From: Muribaculaceae bacterium
GTDB taxonomy: Bacteria > Bacteroidota > Bacteroidia > Bacteroidales > Muribaculaceae
Length of the DNA: 64,000 nt
Assembly: GCA_017557625.1 (NCBI GenBank)
Contig: JAFYYG010000047.1
Coordinates: forward strand, 1 to 64,000
Direction: 5' to 3'
Both the position numbers and the translations under genes were made by a program. Positions 34,767-43,970 of the stretch are shown piece after piece (the first letter of the stretch is position 1; the number at the start of each line of letters is the position of its first letter). The notes under the pieces were generated by a model. It ran no database searches, was not told where the DNA came from, and saw nothing but the letters and a program-made list of their open reading frames with translations.

Positions 34767-35846
34767 TCAAAGGTGATATACCTTGCGGATGTGTTGCAAG
34801 TCATGCTCCACCATCAACTTCACAAGTTCGTCGAAAGTGGTCTTGCGGGGATTCCAGCCAAGTTGTGTCTTTGCCTTAGTGGGGTCGCCAAGCAGCTGGT
34901 CAACCTCGGCGGGACGGAAGTATTTCTTATCTACTTCAACAATCACCTTGCCAGTAGCCTTGTCTACACCTTTCTCGTCAAGCCCCTCGCCCTGCCACTC
35001 AAGCTCTACCCCGGCATAGTGGAATGCCAAAGTGCAGAACTCGCGCACCGAGTGGTACTCGCCTGTAGCAATCACAAAGTCATCGGGCTCGGGTTGCTGA
35101 AGGATGAGCCACATACACTCCACATAGTCGCGGGCATAGCCCCAGTCGCGCTTGGCGTTAAGGTTGCCCAGATATAGCTTATCCTGAAGACCATTAACGA
35201 TGCGCGCTGCGGCAAACGTAATTTTGCGAGTCACGAAATTCTCGCCTCGACGCTCGCTCTCATGGTTGAATAAGATGCCGTTGGCGGTGTACATGCCGTA
35301 GCTCTCGCGGTAGTTCTTCATTATCCAATAACTGTAGAGCTTCGCCACAGCGTAGGGACTGCGGGGGTAAAATGGAGTGGTCTCACTCTGAGGCACTTCC
35401 TGAACCTTGCCATAGAGTTCGCTCGTGCTCGCCTGGTAAATCTTTGTCACCTTCTCGCGATGAGTGATGCGCACCGCCTCAAGTAGCCGCAGAGTGCCTA
35501 CGGCATCGGCTTCGGCAGTGTATTCAGGCACGTCAAACGACACCTTCACATGGCTCTGTGCAGCGAGATTGTAAATCTCGTCGGGCTTGATGGTCTCGAT
35601 TAGGCGGATAAGCGAACTCGAGTCGGTCATATCGCCGTAATGCAGGTTTATTAGTCGCTGCTGACGCATATCACGCACCCACTCGTCAAGATACAGGTGC
35701 TCGATGCGCCCAGTGTTGAAAGAACTGCTGCGACGGATGATGCCATGAACCTCATATCCCTTCTCAAGCAACAACTCCGCCAAATAACTGCCATCCTGAC
35801 CAGTTATGCCAGTTATTAACGCTACCTTTTGATTATTCTCGTTCAT
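34767..35846 (-). CDS. gmd: GDP-mannose 4,6-dehydratase
   Basis: First step from GDP-mannose towards GDP-L-fucose. The 359-aa extended short-chain dehydrogenase has [16 protein letters not shown] for NADP binding near the N-terminus, the catalytic STSELYGKV segment and YxxxK motif ([12 protein letters not shown]), and the [11 protein letters not shown] segment characteristic of Gmd. Its promoter is at 35874-35903, separate from upxY. fcl follows on the same strand behind a palindromic element. Together with upxY this is a small capsule or glycan-type gene set. Confidence 0.95.
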   Translation of the reverse strand: MNENNQKVALITGITGQDGSYLAELLLEKGYEVHGIIRRSSSFNTGRIEHLYLDEWVRDMRQQRLINLHYGDMTDSSSLIRLIETIKPDEIYNLAAQSHVKVSFDVPEYTAEADAVGTLRLLEAVRITHREKVTKIYQASTSELYGKVQEVPQSETTPFYPRSPYAVAKLYSYWIMKNYRESYGMYTANGILFNHESERRGENFVTRKITFAAARIVNGLQDKLYLGNLNAKRDWGYARDYVECMWLILQQPEPDDFVIATGEYHSVREFCTLAFHYAGVELEWQGEGLDEKGVDKATGKVIVEVDKKYFRPAEVDQLLGDPTKAKTQLGWNPRKTTFDELVKLMVEHDLQHIRKVYHL

Positions 35847-35873
35847 TTTATCCTTGTTTTTTGTTTTAATCTA

Positions 35874-35903
35874 CAAAGATACACACATTTTTTGAAATGT
35901 CAA
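35874..35903 (-). promoter_or_regulatory. Promoter of gmd
   Basis: On the minus strand TTG (complement of 35901-35903) and TATCTTTG (complement of 35874-35881) are 19 nt apart. The gmd start codon is about 28 nt downstream. Confidence 0.6.
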
Positions 35904-35918
35904 CAACTAATGTTTCTA

Positions 35919-36500
35919 TTATTTCTCCTTCGGGAGCTTCTTGAGCAGCGACGGATGGATTGACGTAGTGGCGACGGCTACTAGGCCTTTCACGCTCACC
36001 ACCACACGACTGTCGCCTTTCACGCGCTGCAGCACGCCCTCGGCACCCTCGAAGGGGCCGCCCAAGATACGCACCCTATCACCGCGGGTGAATTGCCCTG
36101 GCTTAGGGGTGATATACTCCAGTTGCTCCTCGTAGGTTCCCGCAACGGCTATAAAATTATTCATCTCCCGCTCAGGCACAACCACCGGCTTCTTGGTTGC
36201 TGGATTCATTATGTAACGTATGGGAAGTTTAGTAGTAGCCTTATACTCTTTCATCAGCGATGGCTCGATGTGGAAAAAGATAAGGTTATGGATAGAAGGC
36301 ACCAATTTCTTCACCCTTCTGCCACGTCTAGTCCCCATCACATATTTCATAGGAACGAAATTCTCTATCCCGCGCAAATCGAGGTCGTTCTTGACTTTCA
36401 TCTCACGGTTGAAAGTGACGCGTATGGCATACCAAACCTTCGACTCTTGCTCCTGGTCCACACTTGTTTTAGAATCTTTAATTATCTGTTGTCGCTCCAT
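35919..36500 (-). CDS. UpxY-family NusG-like transcription antiterminator
   Basis: Specialised NusG paralogue, 193 aa, of the UpxY type that in Bacteroides lets RNA polymerase read through long capsular polysaccharide operons. The N-terminal NGN domain has WYAIRVTFNREMKVKNDLD and FVPMKYV; the C-terminal KOW domain has RGDRVRILGGPFEGAEGVLQ. An in-frame basic loop (GTRRGRRVKKLVPS) lies between. It is upstream of gmd and fcl, as in capsule loci, but no glycosyltransferases follow in this window, so its target is uncertain. Confidence 0.85.
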   Translation of the reverse strand: MERQQIIKDSKTSVDQEQESKVWYAIRVTFNREMKVKNDLDLRGIENFVPMKYVMGTRRGRRVKKLVPSIHNLIFFHIEPSLMKEYKATTKLPIRYIMNPATKKPVVVPEREMNNFIAVAGTYEEQLEYITPKPGQFTRGDRVRILGGPFEGAEGVLQRVKGDSRVVVSVKGLVAVATTSIHPSLLKKLPKEK

Positions 36501-36519
36501 GTGATAATCGATTATTCTG

Positions 36520-36550
36520 CAAAAATAAAATTAGATTTTCGATTTGCAAA
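36520..36550 (-). promoter_or_regulatory. Promoter of the upxY-like gene
   Basis: On the minus strand TTTG (complement of 36547-36550) and TATTTTTG (complement of 36520-36527) are 19 nt apart, 20 nt before the start codon. Confidence 0.55.
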
Positions 36551-36655
36551 ATTTTCACGCAAAAATAAAGACCGTTTTTATAAATTGACATGAAACCATG
36601 TTTATTTTTCAAAATAAATCATTAATTTTGCACATATTTTAAAACGAATAATATT

Positions 36656-37990
36656 ATGGCAACAAGAATGAACTGGGAGCGACTTATTTGTGATACCAGG
36701 CTTGGGTTGGAGCATTATAAGGACAGTAAAGCAGGCGTGCGCAGTGACTTTGAGCGCGACTATGACCGCCTAATTTTCTCATCACCGTTTAGACGACTGC
36801 AGAACAAGACACAGGTATTCCCTCTTCCAGGCAGCATATTCGTTCACAACCGATTGACACATAGTCTTGAGGTATCGTGCGTAGGGCGCTCGCTTGCCAA
36901 CGAGATCGCCATCCGACTGCATGAGCGACACCTCCACGAGCCATGGCGCGACAAGCTATGGAACATGGGCGAAATTGTGGCTGCGGCATGCTTGGCTCAC
37001 GACTTGGGCAACCCACCTTTCGGGCACTCGGGAGAGAAGACCATAGGCGAGTTTTTCAGCAACGGCAACGGTAAGGTGTTCCAAGAACGCCTCACTCCAC
37101 AGCAGTGGAGCGACCTGACCAACTTTGAGGGTAACGCCAACTCGTTCCGCACCCTCGTCCACCAGTTCAAGGGCCGCCGACCTGGCGGTTTCGCCATGAC
37201 CTACTCCACTCTAGCCTCAATCGTTAAATATCCATATTCCTCAAGTCACGCGGGCAAGAAAGGCAAGTTCGGTTTCTTTACCACCGAGAAAGATATCTTC
37301 GAGAAAATCGCTAACGAGTTAGGGATTATCAAGCTCGCAGACGAGAAATATTGCCGCCATCCGCTTGTGTATATGGTGGAGGCCGCCGACGACATTTGCT
37401 ATCAGGTTATGGACATCGAGGACGGCCACAAACTGAAACTCCTCACCACCGAGGAAACCATAGACCTGCTCACAGGGTTCTTCGGCGAGGAACGCAAGGC
37501 TCACATGCATGAGGTGATGCAAAATGTTGCCGACCCCAACGAGAAAATTGTGTACCTTCGTTCCTGTGTGGTGGGGCTTCTCGTACAGGAATGCGCAAAG
37601 ACCTTTGTCGAACACGAGGACGAGATAATGGAGGGACGGTTCAACGGCTCTCTCATTGATAACATCTCACCATTGCCCAAGCGCGGTTACGAGCATTGCA
37701 GCGAAGTGGCTTTCAAGAAACTTTATCGTGCTGGCTACGTCGTTGACGTGGACTTGGCAGGTATAAGAATCATCAACCTGCTGCTCGACAAGCTCACTCA
37801 AGCCGTGTTGCACCCTGAGAGCAACTACTCTCAGCTTCTGCTCAACAAGTTTCCGCAACAGTATGATGTTCGCGCAACTACTCTCTTCGAGAAGCTACAA
37901 GGCGTGCTTGACCACATCAGCGCAATGACCGACGTTTATGCCCTGAACCTCTACCGCCAGCTCGACGGCATCAGCCTGCCGACGGTTTAA
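36656..37990 (+). CDS. dgt: Deoxyguanosinetriphosphate triphosphohydrolase (dGTPase)
   Basis: HD-domain enzyme that cleaves dGTP to deoxyguanosine and triphosphate, controlling dNTP pools. The 444-aa protein has the N-terminal FRRLQNKTQVFPL motif, then metal ligands H69 (NRLTHSLEV) and H115-D116 (CLAHDLGNPPFGHSGE), and AADDICYQVMDIEDG further on (D in the YxxxDxED segment). Length fits the longer bacterial dGTPase group. A TAATTTTG box at 36623-36630 is a plausible -7 promoter element. Confidence 0.92.
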   Translation: MATRMNWERLICDTRLGLEHYKDSKAGVRSDFERDYDRLIFSSPFRRLQNKTQVFPLPGSIFVHNRLTHSLEVSCVGRSLANEIAIRLHERHLHEPWRDKLWNMGEIVAAACLAHDLGNPPFGHSGEKTIGEFFSNGNGKVFQERLTPQQWSDLTNFEGNANSFRTLVHQFKGRRPGGFAMTYSTLASIVKYPYSSSHAGKKGKFGFFTTEKDIFEKIANELGIIKLADEKYCRHPLVYMVEAADDICYQVMDIEDGHKLKLLTTEETIDLLTGFFGEERKAHMHEVMQNVADPNEKIVYLRSCVVGLLVQECAKTFVEHEDEIMEGRFNGSLIDNISPLPKRGYEHCSEVAFKKLYRAGYVVDVDLAGIRIINLLLDKLTQAVLHPESNYSQLLLNKFPQQYDVRATTLFEKLQGVLDHISAMTDVYALNLYRQLDGISLPTV

Positions 37991-38217
37991 TGCAGAATGA
38001 ATAATGCAGAATGCACCCGCACTCTACACTCAACAAAATTATATCTTTTTTGCATTTTTTTAGACAAGAATATAAGTCTTTTTGGTGTATTTTCATTAAA
38101 TTTGTCAAATTATTTTCATCTAAAATCTATCAATCGTGATAGTTTTTTCACACGAATCCACTGATTAACAATCAATTAAAAATCATATTATTAACTTTTT
38201 CAAAAAATTAAAGAACT

Positions 38218-41200
38218 ATGAGCATGAACATTACTCGTTTATCATGGTTGCGTGGCCTAATGGCTGCTCTTGCGATTTTTCTCGCATATAACGCAGCACA
38301 CGCTCTCAAGTTTGAGGAGCTGGGCTACAACTGGAGCACTTCAGGCACCAATGCAACCTTAGTGAAGTACACTATCAGCTCTCATCAGGAGAATGGTGTT
38401 ACTATCAAGGACTCGCTCTTCTACACTGGCGATGAGAACAACATCGTCAACATTCCAGAGACTTTTGACCACGATGGCATCACCTACACCGTTGTTGCTA
38501 TTGATGCCAACGCATTCGTCAACTGCCGCGACATCAAGGAGATTCACCTCCCCGCCACTTGCGTGAGCTATGGCAACAACTGCTTCCGCGGCTGTACAAG
38601 TCTTACTAACTACCCTGTTACCGAAACGGCAACAAAGATGGGTAGCGGTACAGTTTGGGAGTGCCCCAATGTAACTGAGGCATTCATCCCTGGCGGTGTG
38701 ACAAGCACATTGATTTCCAACCAATTTGCCAATAGCGGTATTCGCAAACTCACTATCATGGCAAGCGGCACACCTCTCAAGTTCAACAGGAACGCATTTG
38801 GTGCCACTACTGCCGACCTCCCACCACTTGACACCCTCATTATTCTCCGTCAAATGAACACTGGAGACTATGTGAGCAACCTACAACCATTCCACAACTA
38901 TCCTACTATCAAGCAACTTGTTTTGGGTGACAGTATAACTGATATCGCACAAAGCTGTTTTATGGGATGTTCCGGTATTGAAGAGATTATATTTAAAGAC
39001 GGCAACGTAATTGCCACTATTGGTTCCGACGCTTTCCAGGGTTGCAACCACCTCAAGACCATTGAGCTGCCAGCAACCATCACTTCGGTGCCTATGAACC
39101 TGTTCCTTGGCTGCTCACGACTTGAGTCGGTGAGCTTCCTCGGCGACATCACTTCTATTCAGCAGAGCGCATTCAACGGTTGTGCAGCGCTGCACAGCTT
39201 CACCTTCCCAACCACTCTTAAGACCATTGGAGCTTCGGCATTCTACAATAGCGGTCTAACTGGCGTGATTGAGATTCCAGAGGGTGTCACCTCTATTGGT
39301 GCTACAGCATTTGCTGGTTCTAACGCCATCACTGGCATCAAGCTGCCATCAACCATCGCAACAATCGGCAATGCCGCCTTCGGTCCTATCGAGAGCCTTG
39401 CCAGCATTGAACTTGGTGCTGGTAACAGTGCTTTCACTCTCAATAATGGTGTATTGACCAATGCCGCTGGAACTCGTCTGCTCGTGACTGCTCATGAGGG
39501 AAATATTGGCACTATCCTCAACAACCCCACTATCGAGACAATCGACAACTATGGTATGGCATTCTCGCCATATACCGACCTTGACCTCCCAGCTCTCAAC
39601 GAGATTGGCAACTACGGCTTCTACCGCGCTGCCATCAAGGAGTTTACCTACAAGGCTGGCATGACAGTTAATCCTAACGCATTCCTCGAGAGCGACCTTG
39701 AGATTCTCAACACCGAGGAAGGTGCTCGCGAGATTCCTCAGAACCTGTGTGCCAACTGTACTAAGCTTCACACTGTGAACATCTCAAGCACCGTAACCAA
39801 TATCTTCCAAGATGCTTTTGCCGGATGTACAGCCCTTGAGCACATGGAGCTGGGCTCTCACATCAACTACATGGAGAAAGGTGCCGTGCCTTCTACTATC
39901 CAGAGCCTGCGAGTGCTCAACGTCACTCCTCCAGTGCTTGGTGCTGGCGTCTTTGAACCCACCCAGAGCAATGTGCTGTGTGAAGTTGCCGCAACTGCTG
40001 TTGGCGACTACGAGGCTGCTCCACAATGGCAATACCTCAACATCCAGGGCGACCCATCAATCACAGGCGAGGGCACATCCCTTGGCTGTCCAAGTGGTCT
40101 CTACTTCGCAACCAAGGACTGCCGTCTCATGTATCGCGACAACGAAGGCAACATCATTGACACTGAGTTCAACACAGGTGAACATGCTTTCAACATCCAG
40201 AGCTACAAGAACCGCATCTACGTAGCAAGCGCTGGTCACTACTTCCAGTATCAAGGTGCCGACGCTCAAGCCAGCGGCGGTGACGGCGAGCTCTTCTACG
40301 TGAACAACACCGACGGAATGTGGTATCGTGTTACTGTACTCAACAACGTAGGATACAAGGCATTTGAGGATCCATTCTCGATGTATATCTCGGCTATCGA
40401 CAACAAGATTTACATCGCCGACCGCAACGTTGGCATCCACGAGATGAGCGCCGATACCGTAGGCCTCTATGGTACTCAGCCCTTCTTCATGCAGAACAAC
40501 TGGCTGCCTTACTACAACGACAAGATTACTTATGGTGCCATTGGTGCAGGCATGACAATGCGCGCTACCGACGTGATTGCTGCCGACGGTACTACACGCA
40601 ACAACGTTTACTGGGTTGCCAAGAAGTTCAACGGACAAGGTATCTTCCGCTTCGACAAGAGCATGCTCTACAGCGACGGCACAGGTGCAGACCACCCCGA
40701 CAAGCAGTTGCCAGTTTACCTGAACAACGTGCAAATGACATCATTCTACCTTGATGAGGAGAACGGCTACCTCTACTTCTTCGTGCAGAAAGACAATGTT
40801 GGTGGATCTGTACCAGGTCTCTACCGCATTTCTCTCGCTACTCTCAATGCTAAACAAGAAATGGCTACAGTAGCTGAAGATGCAGTTCTTATCGACAACT
40901 CTCCTATCCTGCTCGAAGGCTCTGGCGACGAGATTACCGGCATCACCCAAATCACTGGCGACGGAGAGAACATCTATTGGGCTTACATCTCATGTGGTGA
41001 AGGAACAGCGGTTCCTGACATGGTGGCTTATGACGCTGCTAACCCATTGCACCAGACTGGTATCAAGATGATCAGCGCTAAACCTGAGAACGCAACGGTA
41101 GTACCTCCTATCACTTACGCTGTTGAAGGCATCGCCGCCTATGGTGTTACCACTGCCAAGTTTGAGGCACCTGTAGTAGTTATTCGTGGCGACGTTAACG

Positions 41201-41358
41201 GTGATGGCGAGGTTACTGCTGCCGACGTAACATTGCTCTACAACATTATGCTGAGCGATGATTGGGACGGCGCAGTTTATCCTGATCAGAATGGTGATGG
41301 CGAGGTTACCTCTGCCGATGTAACTGCTGTTTACAATGTCCTTCTTGGAATTAATTAA
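38218..41358 (+). CDS. BspA-like leucine-rich repeat surface protein with C-terminal dockerin-like domain
   Basis: Exported 1046-aa protein. An N-terminal signal peptide ends near AAHA (residue ~29). Residues ~75-590 hold BspA/LRR_5-type repeats (e.g. CTSLTNYP, EIHLPATCVSYGNNCFRGC, GASAFYNSGLTGVIEIPEGV), which in other Bacteroidales mediate adhesion. Residues ~610-960 have propeller-like strands (AFNIQSYKNRIYVASAGHYF, IYIADRNVGIHEM). The last ~57 residues are a dockerin-like pair of loops (GDVNGDGEVTAADVTLLYNI and DQNGDGEVTSADVTAVYNVL). A -7 box TAAATTTG at 38097-38104 predicts a leader of about 110 nt. A strong terminator follows. Confidence 0.8.
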   Translation: MSMNITRLSWLRGLMAALAIFLAYNAAHALKFEELGYNWSTSGTNATLVKYTISSHQENGVTIKDSLFYTGDENNIVNIPETFDHDGITYTVVAIDANAFVNCRDIKEIHLPATCVSYGNNCFRGCTSLTNYPVTETATKMGSGTVWECPNVTEAFIPGGVTSTLISNQFANSGIRKLTIMASGTPLKFNRNAFGATTADLPPLDTLIILRQMNTGDYVSNLQPFHNYPTIKQLVLGDSITDIAQSCFMGCSGIEEIIFKDGNVIATIGSDAFQGCNHLKTIELPATITSVPMNLFLGCSRLESVSFLGDITSIQQSAFNGCAALHSFTFPTTLKTIGASAFYNSGLTGVIEIPEGVTSIGATAFAGSNAITGIKLPSTIATIGNAAFGPIESLASIELGAGNSAFTLNNGVLTNAAGTRLLVTAHEGNIGTILNNPTIETIDNYGMAFSPYTDLDLPALNEIGNYGFYRAAIKEFTYKAGMTVNPNAFLESDLEILNTEEGAREIPQNLCANCTKLHTVNISSTVTNIFQDAFAGCTALEHMELGSHINYMEKGAVPSTIQSLRVLNVTPPVLGAGVFEPTQSNVLCEVAATAVGDYEAAPQWQYLNIQGDPSITGEGTSLGCPSGLYFATKDCRLMYRDNEGNIIDTEFNTGEHAFNIQSYKNRIYVASAGHYFQYQGADAQASGGDGELFYVNNTDGMWYRVTVLNNVGYKAFEDPFSMYISAIDNKIYIADRNVGIHEMSADTVGLYGTQPFFMQNNWLPYYNDKITYGAIGAGMTMRATDVIAADGTTRNNVYWVAKKFNGQGIFRFDKSMLYSDGTGADHPDKQLPVYLNNVQMTSFYLDEENGYLYFFVQKDNVGGSVPGLYRISLATLNAKQEMATVAEDAVLIDNSPILLEGSGDEITGITQITGDGENIYWAYISCGEGTAVPDMVAYDAANPLHQTGIKMISAKPENATVVPPITYAVEGIAAYGVTTAKFEAPVVVIRGDVNGDGEVTAADVTLLYNIMLSDDWDGAVYPDQNGDGEVTSADVTAVYNVLLGIN

Positions 41359-41372
41359 TCTCCTAATAATTA

Positions 41373-41415
41373 AAAAGTGTGCCAACCTGAAGTGGGGATG
41401 GCACACTTTTTTTTG
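41373..41415 (+). terminator. Rho-independent terminator of the LRR-dockerin gene
   Basis: AAAAGTGTGCCA (41373-41384) and TGGCACACTTTT (41399-41410) form a perfect 12-bp stem with a 14-nt loop, followed by further T residues. Confidence 0.9.
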
Positions 41416-41646
41416 CTGTATTACAGACTGATTTTTATCCATTCAGAAACGTTTTACTTATGAAAACCCGTGCGACAAAAGGATGCTTCGATGACCAACA
41501 CCGAGATCACTGTTGTATAATATATTTCTCAGTACCTAATCTAACTAAAGACTAAAGAGAGATTTTTTCAACAAGACCATTCTTTTTGTGTGAACTTTTC
41601 TTTTTTTTGCTTACCTTTGTGCCCAAAACATTATTATCTATAAAAC

Positions 41647-43860
41647 ATGAAAAAATTATCTTTATTTCTGATGGCATTTCTTACCGCCATCTTGGCGAGC
41701 GCAGAGCCCGCCAACCCCACACCCATCAACGTGACGCAGCCCGATGGCTCCACGCTACAGCTCATTTTGGTGGGTGACGAGTTCTATCACTTCAACACTA
41801 CTATCGATGGATACACCATCGTCAACATTAATGGCACATGGGAATATGCCACCAAAGACGGCGAGAGATTGGTGTCGTCGGGAGTGATGGCGCATAACCC
41901 CGCCTCGCGCGACACCAAGGAGATGCAACTGGTGGCCTCACTCGATAAGCGACTTGTTGACAAGGCTGCGACTACCCAAGCACGCGAGAATCGCGCTACT
42001 CGCGACAAGAAGAACCAACAAAACCGCGATAATAGAGAGCCAGTAGTTGACTACAGCGCCTTCCGTGGTCTTATTGTCCTTATCAATTTCAACGATAGGC
42101 AGTTCTTGATGGACAACCCAAACGATTTCTACAACCAGCTGTGCAATACCGAGAACTACACAGGATTCTACCATAATGGACGTTTCCAGAGATGCACTGG
42201 CAGTGTGCGAGACTATTACTACGACAACTCAATGGGACAATTCGACCCGAATTTTGATATCGCAGGTCCTGTAAACCTTAACTACTCCTGCTATGAAGGC
42301 AACGACAAAGCGAGAGAGATTTTCAAGGCAGCCCTGGATTCCATTGACGACCAAGTGGATTTCTCGCTCTATGATGCCGACAACGACGGCGAAATCGACA
42401 TGGTGTTCTTCTTAGTGGCGGGATATGCCTCAAGCTACAGCGGAAACAACAGCGGCTACCTGTGGCCACACATGAGTTACCTGATTGACTGGTGGTCGGG
42501 GTGGCCTCCACAACCATATATTTATGACGGCAAAAGAATGGGAACCTACGCCTCCTCGTGCGAGATTTATGGTTGGGAATCTCAACATTCCACTATGCCT
42601 AACGCTATCGGCACCATCTGTCATGAGTTCGGACACGTGCTGGGACTCCCTGACCTTTACGACACCGACTACAGTGACAGCGGTGGCGAGAGCAACCATC
42701 CCGGCGATTGGGACGTGATGGCTGGAGGAAGTTACTCTAACTACGGACGCACACCAGTGGGCTACAGCCTGTGGGAACGTATGGAATTAGGTTTTACTGA
42801 CACACCTGAAGAACTCATATTAGGCGAAAAGACTCTCTCGGCATTGAACGAGAGCAACACGGGCTATATGATGCAGTCGCCCAGCGAATTTGAGTTTTTC
42901 CTCTTTGAGAATCGACAGCCCAACAAGTGGGATGCCGCTCTGCCAGGACATGGATTGGTGATTACACGTGTCGATTACAGTAACGAAGAAGTGTGGTGGA
43001 GCAACGAAGTGAACTGCAATCCCTCACACAACTATTACGAGCTCATTCGCTCTTCAGGTGCTGGCTCTGGAGAGGTTCCCTTCCCAGGCTCGAGAAATGT
43101 GACACTTATCAACTCATCCACCTACCCAGCACTCGTAACTTGGGCTGAAGAGCCTTGTCAGTTCGGATTGAATAATATCAGCGAGGACAACAGCATAATC
43201 ACCTTTAATGTTGTCAATGATGTTCCGCCATTAAATATTGTCGAAGACTTTGAGCTAATGCAAACGGGACTTCCCGCTAATGCCACCAATGTGCAAGGCA
43301 ACTTCGCCACCTGGAACTTCCCAAAAGCCGATGTGGTGGATTATAACGGTCAGCACGCCGCTTCGCTGCAAATGCCCGGAGGCATCGCAATGAACAGCGA
43401 CATCGATGTGCAGGCCATCAAAATTTCTCTTAACGCCGTCAACACATCAACCACAGCATCAAAGATCCAGCTCTACTATTCTACCGATGAGGGAGCGACA
43501 TGGACCTCTATAGGCACCGAGTCGGTGAAAGCTAATTCTGATGAGGCCATATCCTGGCGCCTCAATCTTTCCAAACAACCCATGCGATTTAAAATAAATC
43601 GCACTTCGGGTGCCAAGAATGTGAATCTCATAATCGACAACATAACCATACATTATATTGGCAAAGATAATATTCCTGGCGACGTGAACGGGGATGGCGT
43701 GGTGACAGCAGCCGACGTGACAGCACTCTACGACTTCCTCCTCAACGGAGACATCACGCACCTGATCAACGGCGACCAAAATGGTGACCAAAATATCACC
43801 GCCAGCGACGTGACAGCAGTTTATGACGTTTTGCTAGGAATAAATGAAGGCATTCAATAA
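41647..43860 (+). CDS. M6-family metallopeptidase with C-terminal dockerin-like domain
   Basis: Exported zinc peptidase of the M6 (immune inhibitor A-like) family, 737 aa. Signal peptide MKKLSLFLMAFLTAILASA. The pro-region has the family pattern QPDGSTLQLILVGDEFYHF at ~30-50. The zinc motif is HEFGHVLGLPDLYD with H326, E327 and H330, preceded by calcium-type loops (DADNDGEIDMVFF). A beta-sandwich domain follows at ~540-675 (VEDFELMQTGLPANATN). The last ~60 residues are dockerin-like (GDVNGDGVVTAADVTALYDF and DQNGDQNITASDVTAVYDVL). Candidate -7 box TACCTTTG at 41612-41619. No T9SS tail; the dockerin takes its place. Confidence 0.88.
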   Translation: MKKLSLFLMAFLTAILASAEPANPTPINVTQPDGSTLQLILVGDEFYHFNTTIDGYTIVNINGTWEYATKDGERLVSSGVMAHNPASRDTKEMQLVASLDKRLVDKAATTQARENRATRDKKNQQNRDNREPVVDYSAFRGLIVLINFNDRQFLMDNPNDFYNQLCNTENYTGFYHNGRFQRCTGSVRDYYYDNSMGQFDPNFDIAGPVNLNYSCYEGNDKAREIFKAALDSIDDQVDFSLYDADNDGEIDMVFFLVAGYASSYSGNNSGYLWPHMSYLIDWWSGWPPQPYIYDGKRMGTYASSCEIYGWESQHSTMPNAIGTICHEFGHVLGLPDLYDTDYSDSGGESNHPGDWDVMAGGSYSNYGRTPVGYSLWERMELGFTDTPEELILGEKTLSALNESNTGYMMQSPSEFEFFLFENRQPNKWDAALPGHGLVITRVDYSNEEVWWSNEVNCNPSHNYYELIRSSGAGSGEVPFPGSRNVTLINSSTYPALVTWAEEPCQFGLNNISEDNSIITFNVVNDVPPLNIVEDFELMQTGLPANATNVQGNFATWNFPKADVVDYNGQHAASLQMPGGIAMNSDIDVQAIKISLNAVNTSTTASKIQLYYSTDEGATWTSIGTESVKANSDEAISWRLNLSKQPMRFKINRTSGAKNVNLIIDNITIHYIGKDNIPGDVNGDGVVTAADVTALYDFLLNGDITHLINGDQNGDQNITASDVTAVYDVLLGINEGIQ

Positions 43861-43888
43861 TCATTGCATAATGATGTATATTACAAAA

Positions 43889-43916
43889 ACAAGCGCCGTT
43901 GAGCGCTTGTTTTTTG
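43889..43916. terminator. Terminator between convergent genes
   Basis: ACAAGCGC (43889-43896) and GCGCTTGT (43903-43910) form an 8-bp stem with a 6-nt loop followed by six T. It serves the M6 peptidase gene and possibly the convergent propeller gene, where an AAAAA run precedes it. Confidence 0.85.
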
Positions 43917-43970
43917 TATAATATTAAATTGTTCATCATACTTTATCCCAATAATAAATTGTGCATTGAA

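Noticed and set aside
41461-41556. 31-codon open frame after the LRR-dockerin terminator
   Set aside because: No ribosome-binding site, no recognisable motif and no evidence of selection; it is within chance expectation for this A+T-rich gap.
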